Shown: positions 1-8,665 of the stretch, piece after piece
Layout: each line of letters starts with the position of its first letter
Numbering within the stretch: the stretch's first letter is position 1
Assembly (NCBI RefSeq): GCF_025791835.1
Contig: NZ_JAOXLP010000012.1
Span: 62,001 to 126,000 of the forward strand
Source of the DNA: Roseomonas xinghualingensis
Lineage (GTDB): Bacteria; Pseudomonadota; Alphaproteobacteria; Acetobacterales; Acetobacteraceae
Reading direction: 5' to 3'
Length of the DNA stretch: 64,000 nt
Notes under the pieces: generated by a model
Told to the model about the DNA's origin: nothing
Database searches by the model: none
What the model saw: the letters and a program-made list of their open reading frames with translations, nothing else
Position numbers and translations under genes: made by a program

Positions 1-320
1 CTCTCCCTGTCTCTCTGAGACGGCGGTCATGCTGCGCCAGGGTTGTGCCTGGATCAATGCGGGATTGCGCTAACCGCAGGCCGAGCCCTTACCGGGCCCG
101 CGCGATCACTGCAAATGGACAGCGTCAGGGCCTTCCCTACCGAAGCCCTGCCTTGCGGCGGCAGCAACAACCTCATCAAGCGCAACTCCATGGAGCATCC
201 CCAGGCAAGCTTCGTGCCGCCGGAGCCTGCCCCGCAGGTCGGACCATCTGGACCGCCCCCGATTCGAATTACCCAGGAAGGAGAGACGGCAGCCAACAGC
301 TGCGATCCGGTTCAGGACCG
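1..320. other. Left-edge region with no supported gene
   Basis: I see no convincing gene here. The open frames in both directions have low-complexity, shadow-like translations. A minus-strand ATG at 28-30 opens a frame that runs off the left edge after ten codons and could be the 5' end of the next minus-strand gene, but there is too little to judge and no strong ribosome binding site. Confidence 0.3.
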
Positions 321-881
321 TCAGCCCGCCCGCAGGGTGACCGCCACCCCTTCTTCTTCCGGCTCCAGCTTCGCGCCCACAGCCTCAAGCGCAGCCCGTG
401 CCTCAGGCGACAGGGCCCAGGGCACCACCAGCCGGGCACCATCCAGCCGCAGCGCCGGGCGCGGCCCGGGCGGCAACCCGGCGGCGCCCGAGGCGGCCAG
501 GATCAGTGCGCCCTCCAGGTCCGGGGAGCGCCGCTCGATCACGGCGCTGCCCAGGGTCCTCACCTCCACCGGGCCCGCGGCGGCGAGGGACAGCAGCGGC
601 AGCAATTCCTGCATCATGCGCGCCGCAGGCGCCGGGCGCGTGCCTTCCTCGCGCCCCAGGGCGAGGAAGCCACGCGCGAGATGGTCGTAATCCATCGCCG
701 CTTCCCGGGCGCGCGCGATCTGCTTTGTCACCCGCTCCCCCTCCGGCAGCTGCGGCAGGGCGGCGTCGAGATTGGCGGTCAGGACCATGGAGAGGTTGTT
801 CACGGCATGCCGCACTGGGCGCAGGAGCAGGGTCATGGCCTGCTCGGCGGCAGAATTGCGAGGCGCTTTCCCCTCCGGCAT
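321..881 (-). CDS. Histidine-kinase/phosphotransferase-like protein, orphan
   Basis: A 186-residue protein of unknown function. I chose the ATG at 881 because the longer open frame overlaps the upstream penicillin-binding protein gene. Near the N-terminus (His25) it has RHAVNNLSMVL, which resembles the H-box of a kinase dimerisation helix (compare HDFNNLL in the bacteriophytochrome of this same window). The next 70 residues look helical, and the C-terminal half has hydrophobic strands but no recognisable ATP-binding N or G boxes. That layout recalls histidine phosphotransferases of the ChpT type, with a dimerisation helix pair and a degenerate ATPase fold; this is inference from one short motif. 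It lies 37 bases downstream of the penicillin-binding protein gene on the same strand and is probably cotranscribed with it. Confidence 0.6.
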   Translation of the reverse strand: MPEGKAPRNSAAEQAMTLLLRPVRHAVNNLSMVLTANLDAALPQLPEGERVTKQIARAREAAMDYDHLARGFLALGREEGTRPAPAARMMQELLPLLSLAAAGPVEVRTLGSAVIERRSPDLEGALILAASGAAGLPPGPRPALRLDGARLVVPWALSPEARAALEAVGAKLEPEEEGVAVTLRAG

Positions 882-918
882 CAGTCTCCGGCTCCGGCTG
901 GTTGCGGCAAGCTCATTG

Positions 919-2805
919 TCATCGAGGCAATCCCTCCAGGATGTCGTGGAACAGTCGGGCAGGCAGGGTGCCGCCGCGCACATCGTCCATTGGCGTGGCG
1001 TCGTCATTGCCCAGCCACACTCCGATAACGGTGTTGCCTGAGAATCCGATGAACCAGGCATCACGGAAATCCTGCGTCGTGCCGGTCTTGCCCGCGGCGC
1101 TCCGGCCGGGCACCGCGGCGACGCGGCCGGAGCCGCGCGAAACCACCGCCTCCATCATGCGCCGAATCGCCAGGGCATCATCCGGCTGCACGGCTCGGGC
1201 CGGGGCAGCGATGCCGGCTGGCAGGGCGCGCCCCTCCGCCCGCACCGATGCGATCCCATAAGGCGTCACCCGCATCCCACCATTGGCGAAGGCGGCATAG
1301 GCAGCGGCCAGCTCCAGCAGGCTTGCTTCCCCGGTTCCAAGCGCGATGGTCGCATCCCTGGGGAAAGGCCCGGCCAGCCCCAGCCGGCGCGCGACAGCGG
1401 CGGCCTCCTTCGCTCCACCGGCTCGCACCAGCACGCGCACCGCGGAGGTGTTGACGCTATGGGCCAGCGCCTCCTCCAGCGGCAGGTCGCCCCGCGCGCG
1501 CCAGTTGCCGTTGCCAGGGGACCAGCGGCCGAGGGTGATCGGCGCGTCCGAGACGGTCGATTCCGGGTGCAGCCCCTTCTCCAGCGCCGCAAGATAGACG
1601 AAGGGCTTGAAGACCGAGCCAGGCTGCCGCCGCGCCGAAACGGCGCGGTTGAACGCACTCCGGCGGTAGTCCCGCCCGCCAGCCATGGCGCGCACGGCCC
1701 CGGTCGCGGCGTCCAGCACCACCACGGCGCCCTGCCCCACATCGGCCGCCGCGCCTGGACCTGAGAGCAGCGCCTCCAGCTTTGCCTCCACCACCGCCTG
1801 CACCCGCAGATCCAAAGTGGTGCGCAGCATCAGGTCGGCAGAGCCGGGAAAGCGGGTGGCGAGGTCCTCATGCACCCAGTCAGCGAACCAGCCGGAATCC
1901 CGGGATGGCCGCCGCGGGAAGGCGATCCGCTCGGCCTCCGCGGCGGCCTGCGCCTCCGTCAGCGCACCGATCGTGGCCATGGCGCGCAGCACCTCCGCCC
2001 CGCGCTCCGCCGCCAGCACGGGATTGGCACGCGGGTTGTAGCGGGAGGGAGCACGGGGCAGCCCTGCCAGCACCGCCGATTGCCAGATCGTCAGCCGCCG
2101 CGCGGGCACCCCGAAATAGAGCCGCGCCGCCGCATCCACCCCATAGGCTCCGGCACCGAGATAGACGCGGTTGAGATAGATTTCGAGCAACTGGTCCTTG
2201 GTGAAGCGGCTCTCCAGCCAGAGGGCCAGCATCGCCTCCTGCACCTTGCGGCGATAGGAGCGCTCGGGCGTCAGGAACAGGTTCTTCGCCAATTGCTGCG
2301 TCAGGGTCGAACCGCCCTGCGCGACCCGGCCGGTGGTCAGGTTCACCCAGGCGGCACGCATCACCCCCACCGGGTCCAGGCCGAAATGGTCGCGGAAGCG
2401 CCGGTCCTCGATGGCCAGCAGGGCGGTGGGCAGGTGAATCGGCAGGTCCCGCAGCCGCACCGTCTCCCCATACAGGTCTCCGCTGGTGGAGAGCAGGCGG
2501 CCATCCGCCGCCTCGAGGGTTACCGAGGGCCGGCGCGTTGTCTCCAGCGCCGCCTCGGGCCGTGGCAGGTCCCAGGCGAAGATGAGCAGCAGAACGCCAA
2601 GGGCGAGTCCGCCCCAGACCGTGCCCATCAGGAGCCAGGCGGCGATTCGGCGGACCAGGCGCCGCCTGGCCTTCACGGCCGTGGATAGCGCGGGCGCCGG
2701 CTGGCCGCGCCGGGCGGCGGCGCCCTTCGCACCCGGCCTCGCCGGACGCGCCGGGCGCGAAGACGCCGCGCTGCGCGCCGTCGTGGCGGTGGGAGCTCTG
2801 GACAT
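919..2805 (-). CDS. Class A penicillin-binding protein (PBP1A family)
   Basis: Bifunctional peptidoglycan synthase of 628 residues: an inner-membrane protein that polymerises lipid II and crosslinks the stem peptides. A basic, proline/alanine-rich cytoplasmic tail (about 1-50) is followed by one membrane segment (about 55-77), a GT51 glycosyltransferase domain (about 100-290, with AIEDRRFRDHFG, GGSTLTQQLAKN and a KVQEAMLALWLE block) and a transpeptidase domain (about 330-620). The three penicillin-binding motifs are present: SVFK with the acylated serine, SVN, and KTGTT. The start is uncertain: an ATG at 2823 and a further upstream one are in frame and none has a clear Shine-Dalgarno; I chose 2805. 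It is somewhat short for PBP1A (usually 700-850) and lacks the OB insertion. It is transcribed away from the M20 gene. Confidence 0.9.
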   Translation of the reverse strand: MSRAPTATTARSAASSRPARPARPGAKGAAARRGQPAPALSTAVKARRRLVRRIAAWLLMGTVWGGLALGVLLLIFAWDLPRPEAALETTRRPSVTLEAADGRLLSTSGDLYGETVRLRDLPIHLPTALLAIEDRRFRDHFGLDPVGVMRAAWVNLTTGRVAQGGSTLTQQLAKNLFLTPERSYRRKVQEAMLALWLESRFTKDQLLEIYLNRVYLGAGAYGVDAAARLYFGVPARRLTIWQSAVLAGLPRAPSRYNPRANPVLAAERGAEVLRAMATIGALTEAQAAAEAERIAFPRRPSRDSGWFADWVHEDLATRFPGSADLMLRTTLDLRVQAVVEAKLEALLSGPGAAADVGQGAVVVLDAATGAVRAMAGGRDYRRSAFNRAVSARRQPGSVFKPFVYLAALEKGLHPESTVSDAPITLGRWSPGNGNWRARGDLPLEEALAHSVNTSAVRVLVRAGGAKEAAAVARRLGLAGPFPRDATIALGTGEASLLELAAAYAAFANGGMRVTPYGIASVRAEGRALPAGIAAPARAVQPDDALAIRRMMEAVVSRGSGRVAAVPGRSAAGKTGTTQDFRDAWFIGFSGNTVIGVWLGNDDATPMDDVRGGTLPARLFHDILEGLPR

Positions 2806-3019
2806 GGCCCACACGCTTAACATGGCTTGTTGAAGCCCGCATCCGAGACCGGATGCGCGGCCGCCTGCGGAACGAGCGCCAGGCTGGGCGTGGCGGCCCA
2901 TGTAGCGGTTCCGTCATCAACGATCGAATCGAGGCGGGATTCACGAAGCCAGTGATCCCTCCTAGGCTCCCGGAACGGCTGCCTTCATGCCGGCCCGCCG
3001 AGAGGAGCTATGCGTTGCC

Positions 3020-4618
3020 ATGCCCGATCCGAACGCCATTCGCCAATCCGCACTGGACTGGATCGCGCGGAACGAATCCCGCCTCTCCGACTTCAATGAG
3101 CGCATCTGGGCCTATGCGGAACCGGCATGGCGCGAATACCGCTCCCTGGAAGCCTATGCCGAAATCCTGCGCGAGGAAGGCTTCGCCGTGGAGACGGGCT
3201 CGGGCGGCATGCCCACCGCCTTCGCCGCGAGCTGGGGAAATGGGGGGCCGGTCCTGGCCGGCTTTTCGGAATATGACGCGGTGCCGGGCAACTCGCAGAA
3301 GCTCGCGCCCTACAAGGCTCCACGCTCCGGGCTGCATCCCTATGCCGCCGGCCATACCGATCCGCATTCGGTGCTCGGCACCGCTTCCCTCACTGCCATG
3401 CTCGCCACCAAGGCCGCGTTCGAGCAGCACGGCGTCTCCGCCACGCTGAAGCTCTTCGGCGAGCCGGCCGAGAAGGTCTGCGGCTCCAAGCCGATCCACG
3501 CCGCCAAGGGCTATTTCGACGGGCTGGACGCCGCCGTGGTCTGGCATCCCTGGCCGAGCAACACCGTCACCGGCGAGATCCATTTCGGCGCCTATTGGAG
3601 CGCCGTGATCACCTTCGAGGCGGACAACCCCGAGAACTGGGTCGATCCCTCCCTCATGCCCACCCAGGCAGCGCATGCCGTGGCCCGTGCCCCGGGCGCG
3701 CTGGACGCCATGTGCCTGATGTACACGACGACCAAGTACACGAAGGAGGCAATGTTCCCGCATAGCGGGTCCTGGACGCTGAACGAATTCATCCTCGGCG
3801 ATGCCGGCGCGACCTCGGACAACCTCCCGCCCCGCTTCAGCCAGATCCAGTATTCCTGGCGCTCCTCCTCGCTCGCCATCCAGGAACAGATCTGGCGCGT
3901 GCTGGCGAACAACGCGAAGTCGGCTGCCATGGCCACCGGGTGCCGCGCCTTCGTGCGCTGGGTGACCAAGACCCGCGTCGGCCTTCCCAACATGGCGCTG
4001 ACGGAGTTGACCTGGGCGAATCTCCAGGCCGTCGGCTCCCCCAGCTACAGCGAGGAGGCGCTCGCCTTCGGGCGGGAGATCCAGAAGAATCTCGGCCTGG
4101 AACCGATGGAGAACCCCTTCATCCCTAGCGTGACGACGCTCACTTCCCCGGCCGAGAACGACGCTGGCCTCCGCCGCACACTGGCGGGCTGGCAGACGCA
4201 TCTCAGCGCCGACGACTATGTCGAATATTCCTGGCACTGCCCGACGGTGCGGCTGCTGGCGGCACGTCCCCGGCTACAGCCTCCCTCGCCCGGCTATGCC
4301 TATCCGAACTGGGCCTACAATGCCCTCGGTGGCCTGCCCGCCGCCGTCGATCCCGGAATGTTCGTGGCGGCGAAGACCATGGCGCTGACCATGGTGGACC
4401 TCGCCACCAAGCCCGGCGCCCTGGAGGCGTGCCAGGCCGAGTTCCGGGAGCGTACGGGAGGCGGCGTCGGCGGTACGGAATGGGTCGGCCCGCTGCTGCC
4501 GCCCGATTTCGACCCGCCGGTCGATCTGCGCTGGCCTGAATACATCACCACCCCGCGCGGCGAGGAATGGTGCTTTCCGACACCGCATCATGGCACGGGC
4601 GCCGGGGAGCCGATCTGA
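3020..4618 (+). CDS. M20 family amidohydrolase, AbgB-like
   Basis: Zinc-dependent amidohydrolase of 532 residues. The closest family I recognise is AbgB, the B subunit of p-aminobenzoyl-glutamate hydrolase, within peptidase family M20D. Metal-site features are visible: GHTDPHSVLG with the first histidine, GEPAEKVCG with the catalytic glutamate position, and VVWHPW with a further histidine ligand. The protein has no signal peptide and should be cytoplasmic. The ATG at 3020 follows a GAGGAG at 3002-3007; an upstream in-frame ATG at 2987 lacks one. There is no AbgA-like partner or AbgT transporter nearby, so the true substrate (aminobenzoyl-glutamate, another N-acyl amino acid or a dipeptide) is open. 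The gene overlaps the following cytochrome c frame by up to 52 bases. Confidence 0.85.
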   Translation: MPDPNAIRQSALDWIARNESRLSDFNERIWAYAEPAWREYRSLEAYAEILREEGFAVETGSGGMPTAFAASWGNGGPVLAGFSEYDAVPGNSQKLAPYKAPRSGLHPYAAGHTDPHSVLGTASLTAMLATKAAFEQHGVSATLKLFGEPAEKVCGSKPIHAAKGYFDGLDAAVVWHPWPSNTVTGEIHFGAYWSAVITFEADNPENWVDPSLMPTQAAHAVARAPGALDAMCLMYTTTKYTKEAMFPHSGSWTLNEFILGDAGATSDNLPPRFSQIQYSWRSSSLAIQEQIWRVLANNAKSAAMATGCRAFVRWVTKTRVGLPNMALTELTWANLQAVGSPSYSEEALAFGREIQKNLGLEPMENPFIPSVTTLTSPAENDAGLRRTLAGWQTHLSADDYVEYSWHCPTVRLLAARPRLQPPSPGYAYPNWAYNALGGLPAAVDPGMFVAAKTMALTMVDLATKPGALEACQAEFRERTGGGVGGTEWVGPLLPPDFDPPVDLRWPEYITTPRGEEWCFPTPHHGTGAGEPI

Positions 4619-5127
4619 CGCAACCCGTCCGGCAGGCTTCGCGTTCGCCGGGCGAGGTCAGCCCCAGGGAGGCCCCGATCCGCGCCTCCGTGACGCTTCT
4701 CGCTCTCCTCCTCGCGGCCTGCGACGGTGAGCCGCCTGCCCAGCTCCGCGTCGCAGGCGGGGATCCTGAACGCGGCCGCGCCGTGGCGGCCAGCCATGGC
4801 TGCGGTGCCTGCCATGTCATCCCCGGTGTGCGTGGCGCTAACTCCTGGGCCGGGCCACCGCTCATGGAATGGGCACGGCGCGGCTATCTGGCTGGGCATC
4901 TGCCGAATTCACCTGAAAACCTTGTCGCCTGGCTGCGTGATCCGCAGGCAATCGCACCAGGCAGCGCCATGCCCAATCTCGGCCTGACAGAAAAGGAGGC
5001 ACGCGACGCCGCGGCCTATCTCTTCACCCTGGGCGCGGATCAGCTGCCACCAGTGCCAGCCGGGCTGCCGCTGGGACCGAAGGAGGCAGGCCCGCGAGAG
5101 GAACCGCGCATCCGCCCCCGCGCCTGA
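4567..5127 (+). CDS. Cytochrome c family lipoprotein
   Basis: Small class I cytochrome c, up to 186 residues. A hydrophobic stretch ending in LLALLLAAC looks like a lipoprotein signal with a lipobox cysteine, so the mature protein is probably lipid-anchored in the periplasm. One heme-binding CGACH follows (about residue 78), and AMPNLGL near residue 138 offers the distal methionine. The start is doubtful: the ATG at 4567 lies inside the preceding gene and gives an unusually long pre-signal, while a GTG at 4690 gives a very short one. It probably carries electrons to a terminal oxidase, and the caa3 operon 1 kb away is an obvious candidate, but it is on the other strand and the partner is not shown. 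Confidence 0.8.
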   Translation: MVLSDTASWHGRRGADLTQPVRQASRSPGEVSPREAPIRASVTLLALLLAACDGEPPAQLRVAGGDPERGRAVAASHGCGACHVIPGVRGANSWAGPPLMEWARRGYLAGHLPNSPENLVAWLRDPQAIAPGSAMPNLGLTEKEARDAAAYLFTLGADQLPPVPAGLPLGPKEAGPREEPRIRPRA

Positions 5128-5358
5128 CAGCAACGCAGATTCATTTCTGCCTGTTGGAGGTGCGTGGCCTCAGGCGAATGGCAATGGCAGCCCACCCGCA
5201 GCAAGCAGACCCACCTGCCCCTCACAGTTCAAGACGACATAATGCCGATCAATAATACAGTCTCTTCAGCGGAAAGACTGACCTTGGGGCCGAGTTTATC
5301 CTAGACTGAGAAGGTTACATCTCCCCCCAATCAATACAGCTCAGCGCGGAGCCAGTGC

Positions 5359-5730
5359 ATGTCTGATCTTCCACTCCCAACCACACTCGGCACGTCCCTT
5401 GGCCAACTGCGCCGCCATCCGCTTGTGCGCGGGCTCCGTGTGGTCTGCTACGCCGTGCTCGGCTTCGCCCTGACTTTCGTGGAACTTGTTGCCGAACTGC
5501 TTGCCTCCTTCCTGCTCCTTGGCGGCGCGCTGTGGTGGATCACGCTGAAGGTCATCAACAGCCTCTCCGTGGAAGCCGAGGTCCAGGACATCCTGCGCTA
5601 TTTCCCCACGCGCGTCGCATTCGGCGAGTACTGGGTGACGCCAACCGACCTGATCCGCCAGGGCCTGCTCCTGCTCGCCGTGATCGCGGCCTGCCATACC
5701 TTGAACCGCCTGATCGATCGGAAGCTCTGA
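5359..5730 (+). CDS. Small membrane protein of unknown function
   Basis: A 123-residue protein I do not recognise. It has a hydrophilic N-terminus with a basic patch (about 18-28), a long hydrophobic stretch over about 27-65 that could form two membrane segments, a polar loop with VEAEVQDILRYF, and a third membrane helix near 103-117, ending in basic residues. No catalytic motif is visible. It is a single-gene unit: 231 bases separate it from the cytochrome c gene, and a convergent hairpin lies after its stop. Codon use and composition match its neighbours. Confidence 0.65.
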   Translation: MSDLPLPTTLGTSLGQLRRHPLVRGLRVVCYAVLGFALTFVELVAELLASFLLLGGALWWITLKVINSLSVEAEVQDILRYFPTRVAFGEYWVTPTDLIRQGLLLLAVIAACHTLNRLIDRKL

Positions 5731-5755
5731 CTGCCATCGTTGCATATCCACTCCG

Positions 5756-5780
5756 GCAGGCGTGGCCCCGCCACCCCTGC
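5756..5780. terminator. Convergent hairpin between two small membrane-protein genes
   Basis: An interrupted inverted repeat, GCAGG-C-GTGGC / GCCAC-C-CCTGC with a 3-base loop, lies in the 65-base gap between the plus-strand gene ending at 5730 and the minus-strand operon ending at 5796. Its position suits a two-way terminator, but there is no long T tract on either side. Confidence 0.4.
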
Positions 5781-5795
5781 TGAGGTTCAGCCGTG

Positions 5796-6158
5796 TTACC
5801 AGCAGACGGGCAGCACAAGGGCCGGCGCGGCCTGGAACAGGATGGCGAAACCCGCCGCCACGCAGGCTGCCGCGCCGAACCAGCGGGTGAAGTCAGGTTC
5901 CGCCTCCCCACCTTCCGTCACGCTGCCCCCCGGCCGGGCAAGAAGGAACAACAGGGCCAACGCCACCAGGGCCAGCACCGTGAGCGCCATGACGAGCGTG
6001 GCGACCCAGGGCAGGCCGAGCAGCGTCGCATCCTGGAAGCCGCGCTCGCAGGCGAAGGAATGGATCGCGTAGATCCCGCCAAAATGCATGGCCCACACGG
6101 CCAGCCCCGCCGCCGGCCAGATCACCGCCCGCGCGGCGGAAGCGGCCATTCCGTTCAC
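5796..6158 (-). CDS. Small membrane protein, last gene of the ACIII-caa3 operon
   Basis: A 120-residue protein with four predicted membrane segments. Its N-terminal part has a WAMHFGGIYAIHSFAC stretch rich in histidine and aromatic residues inside a helix. The GTG start at 6158 overlaps the stop of the oxidase subunit gene (GTGA), so translation is coupled; an ATG at 6149 is an alternative start. The position suggests an accessory or subunit-IV-like protein of the caa3 oxidase, or a factor for its assembly. I cannot assign it to a named family, and sequence alone does not show whether it stays in the complex. Confidence 0.7.
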   Translation of the reverse strand: MNGMAASAARAVIWPAAGLAVWAMHFGGIYAIHSFACERGFQDATLLGLPWVATLVMALTVLALVALALLFLLARPGGSVTEGGEAEPDFTRWFGAAACVAAGFAILFQAAPALVLPVCW

Positions 6159-8665
6159 AGAAGCCGCGGGAAGCCGTGCAACAGCACGATGCCCACCGCC
6201 CCCTGCCCGACCACGTAAAGCCAGAACAACATGGTGTTGTCGAAGGTCAGGCGCCGCGTGCCATCGATCATCCCGGCCCAGGAGCGCGCCTGCGTATAGA
6301 GCGCCATGATGACGGCCACACCCACGATCACGCCCTGCCAGGCCAGCAGCGTGTAGGAAATGGCAGCATGGGAATGCTGGCCTGGCTTCTGCCCCGAACC
6401 GAGAAGGGCGGACAGATCGGTGCCATATCCCGCCAGCAAGAGCAGCAGCGCCAAAGGCATCGCCCAGGCAGGCAATGCGTCACCCCGCCGCAGCGCACGG
6501 CTTGCCAGCAGCATTGTGCCGGCGGCCAGCGCATAGAGCAGGAGGGCGAAGCCGCCACGCTCCGGCAAGGGCACATCCATTCCCGCCGGGGGCCACATTC
6601 CATCCCCGTTCACCAGCCAAAGAAAGAGATAGCTGCCGATGAGGCAGGCGTAGCAGGACCCCATCACCAGCATCAGCCCCACCATCACCCACCAGGAGGT
6701 GGAGGCCGGCCCCGTCACATAGGTGGGCAGCACGATGCCGCCGCCGATGTCGCCACGCCCCTCGCCGATCGGCCCCAGATCCGTTCCCGTCCAGAGCCAG
6801 TACAGAAAAGCCGAGAGGGCCAGCACCGCGAAGGCGGCGGCGGGCACCAGCAACTCCACGGTCAGCACCAGGAAGAAGCCAGCCGTTCCGATGGCCGCGA
6901 TGATATGCGCCCAGCCCGGCCCCGGCAGCACGGCGACATATTGCGGAATGCCCTCGGCTGGGCTGACCACCAATCCTTCGCGCCGGCCCGTGATGGTGAA
7001 AGGGAGGTAGTGCCCGCCAGCCTCCACCTCAGCCGCAAGCCCGGGCTTCCGCCAGAGCGGATAGCGACTGTCCACCGCAGGCAGGCTGCGCGGGCCGTAA
7101 TTCTGGTTTGGCAGCCATTCCAGCGTGCCGGCATCCCAGCGATTCCCGCCGCCCTGCCGTGGCCGGAAATTGCGCACGATGTCGATGAACAGCAGCACTC
7201 CGCCCACCAGCGCGATCAGGGCGCCGATGGTGGAAAGTGCGTTCCAGATCTCCAGCCCATAGCCGGCGGGATAGGTGTAGATGCGGCGCGGCATGCCGAG
7301 GAAGCCCGAGATATGCATCGGGAAGAAGGTGAGGTTCACGCCGAGGAAGAGCAACCAGAACACCCATTTCCCCAGGCGCTCGGAAAGCGGCGTGCCGATG
7401 GCGGGTGCCCAGTAATAGAGTCCCGCGAGCACCGGAAAGACCATTCCGCCGATCAGCACGTAATGCAAATGCGCGACGACGAAATAGGTATCGTGGGCCT
7501 GCCAGTCGAAGGGCGTGACGGAAACCATCACGCCCGTGAGCCCGCCCAGCGAGAAGATGAAGAGGAAGCCGAGGACGAAGAGCGTCGGCGTCGCGATCCG
7601 CACCTTCTTCCCCGAAGCGAAGGTCGCGATCCAGGCGAAGACCTGGATCCCCGACGGCACGGAAACGGCGAAGCCCGCCGAGGCGAAGAAGGCCAGGCTC
7701 AGCCCCGGGATCCCCGTGGTGTACATGTGATGCACCCAGAGGCCGAAGGACAGGAAGGCCGTTCCCACCAGCGCCAGCACCACCAGTGAATGCCCGATCA
7801 GCCGTGCATGCGCCATGGCCGGCACGATCATGGAAACCATGCCCGCCGCCGGCAGGAAGATGATGTAGACCTCGGGATGCCCGAAGAACCAGAACAGGTG
7901 CTGCCAGAGCAGCGGGTCGCCGCCGCGTTCGGGAATGAAGAACGGCCAGTCGAAGGCACGCTCCAGTTCCAGCAGCGTGGATGCGATGATGACGGCGGGG
8001 AAGGCGAAGATCACCATCCCCGCGAAGACCAGCATCGCCCAGGCGAAGATCGGCATGCGCCCCAGCGTCATCCCCGGCGCGCGGCAGCGCAGGATACCGG
8101 TCATCAGCTCGATCGCGCCGGCGATGGCGCTGATCTCGATGAAGCCGATCCCCAGCAGATACATATCGGTGTTGACGCCAGGCGAGGCCGCCTTGCCCGT
8201 CAACGGCGGATACATGAACCAGCCTCCATCCGGAGCCGCGCCGACGAAGAGCGAGGCGAAGAAGGCGGTGCCGCCGATCAGATAGATCCAATAGGCATAG
8301 GCGCCGAGGCGCGGCGTCGGCATCTCTCGCGCGCCCAGCATGGCAGGCAGCAGGGTGATTCCCACCGCCTCCACCACCGGCACGGCAAAGAGGAACATCA
8401 TCGCCACGCCATGCGTGGTGAAGACTTGGTTATAGGTATCCGCACTCAGGATATTCAGCCCCGGCACGGCCAGTTGCAGCCGGATCAGCACGCCCAGCAA
8501 GCCGGCGAAGAACAGGAACATCAGCGCCGTGGACAGGAAGAGCGGGCCGATGAGATTGTTGTTGATCTCGGTGATGACCGAAATGCCGCGCGGGAAGGCC
8601 CAGGCATGCTCCAGCCGTCCCAGTTCCTCCGGAGGACGTGGCAGGGGATTGGGCAACTCGCTCAA
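6155..8665 (-). CDS. ctaD: Cytochrome c oxidase subunit I-III fusion (caa3 type)
   Basis: The catalytic subunit of a heme-copper oxidase, 836 residues, reducing O2 to water and pumping protons. The subunit I part (about 1-560) has the low-spin heme histidine in TTHGVAMMF, the CuB/Tyr site GHPEVYIIF, the CuB pair WVHHMYTTG and the heme ligands AHLHYVLIGG. The glutamate of GHPEVY marks a D-channel, type A enzyme. From about 580 the chain continues into a subunit III-like multi-helix domain. The start is TTG at 8665, overlapping the coxB stop as TTGA and giving MSELPNPLPRPPEE. Earlier in-frame methionines lie within coxB and give a non-homologous N-terminus. Fused I+III subunits are known in caa3 oxidases, so the fusion is real rather than a read-through artefact. 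Confidence 0.95.
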   Translation of the reverse strand: MSELPNPLPRPPEELGRLEHAWAFPRGISVITEINNNLIGPLFLSTALMFLFFAGLLGVLIRLQLAVPGLNILSADTYNQVFTTHGVAMMFLFAVPVVEAVGITLLPAMLGAREMPTPRLGAYAYWIYLIGGTAFFASLFVGAAPDGGWFMYPPLTGKAASPGVNTDMYLLGIGFIEISAIAGAIELMTGILRCRAPGMTLGRMPIFAWAMLVFAGMVIFAFPAVIIASTLLELERAFDWPFFIPERGGDPLLWQHLFWFFGHPEVYIIFLPAAGMVSMIVPAMAHARLIGHSLVVLALVGTAFLSFGLWVHHMYTTGIPGLSLAFFASAGFAVSVPSGIQVFAWIATFASGKKVRIATPTLFVLGFLFIFSLGGLTGVMVSVTPFDWQAHDTYFVVAHLHYVLIGGMVFPVLAGLYYWAPAIGTPLSERLGKWVFWLLFLGVNLTFFPMHISGFLGMPRRIYTYPAGYGLEIWNALSTIGALIALVGGVLLFIDIVRNFRPRQGGGNRWDAGTLEWLPNQNYGPRSLPAVDSRYPLWRKPGLAAEVEAGGHYLPFTITGRREGLVVSPAEGIPQYVAVLPGPGWAHIIAAIGTAGFFLVLTVELLVPAAAFAVLALSAFLYWLWTGTDLGPIGEGRGDIGGGIVLPTYVTGPASTSWWVMVGLMLVMGSCYACLIGSYLFLWLVNGDGMWPPAGMDVPLPERGGFALLLYALAAGTMLLASRALRRGDALPAWAMPLALLLLLAGYGTDLSALLGSGQKPGQHSHAAISYTLLAWQGVIVGVAVIMALYTQARSWAGMIDGTRRLTFDNTMLFWLYVVGQGAVGIVLLHGFPRLL

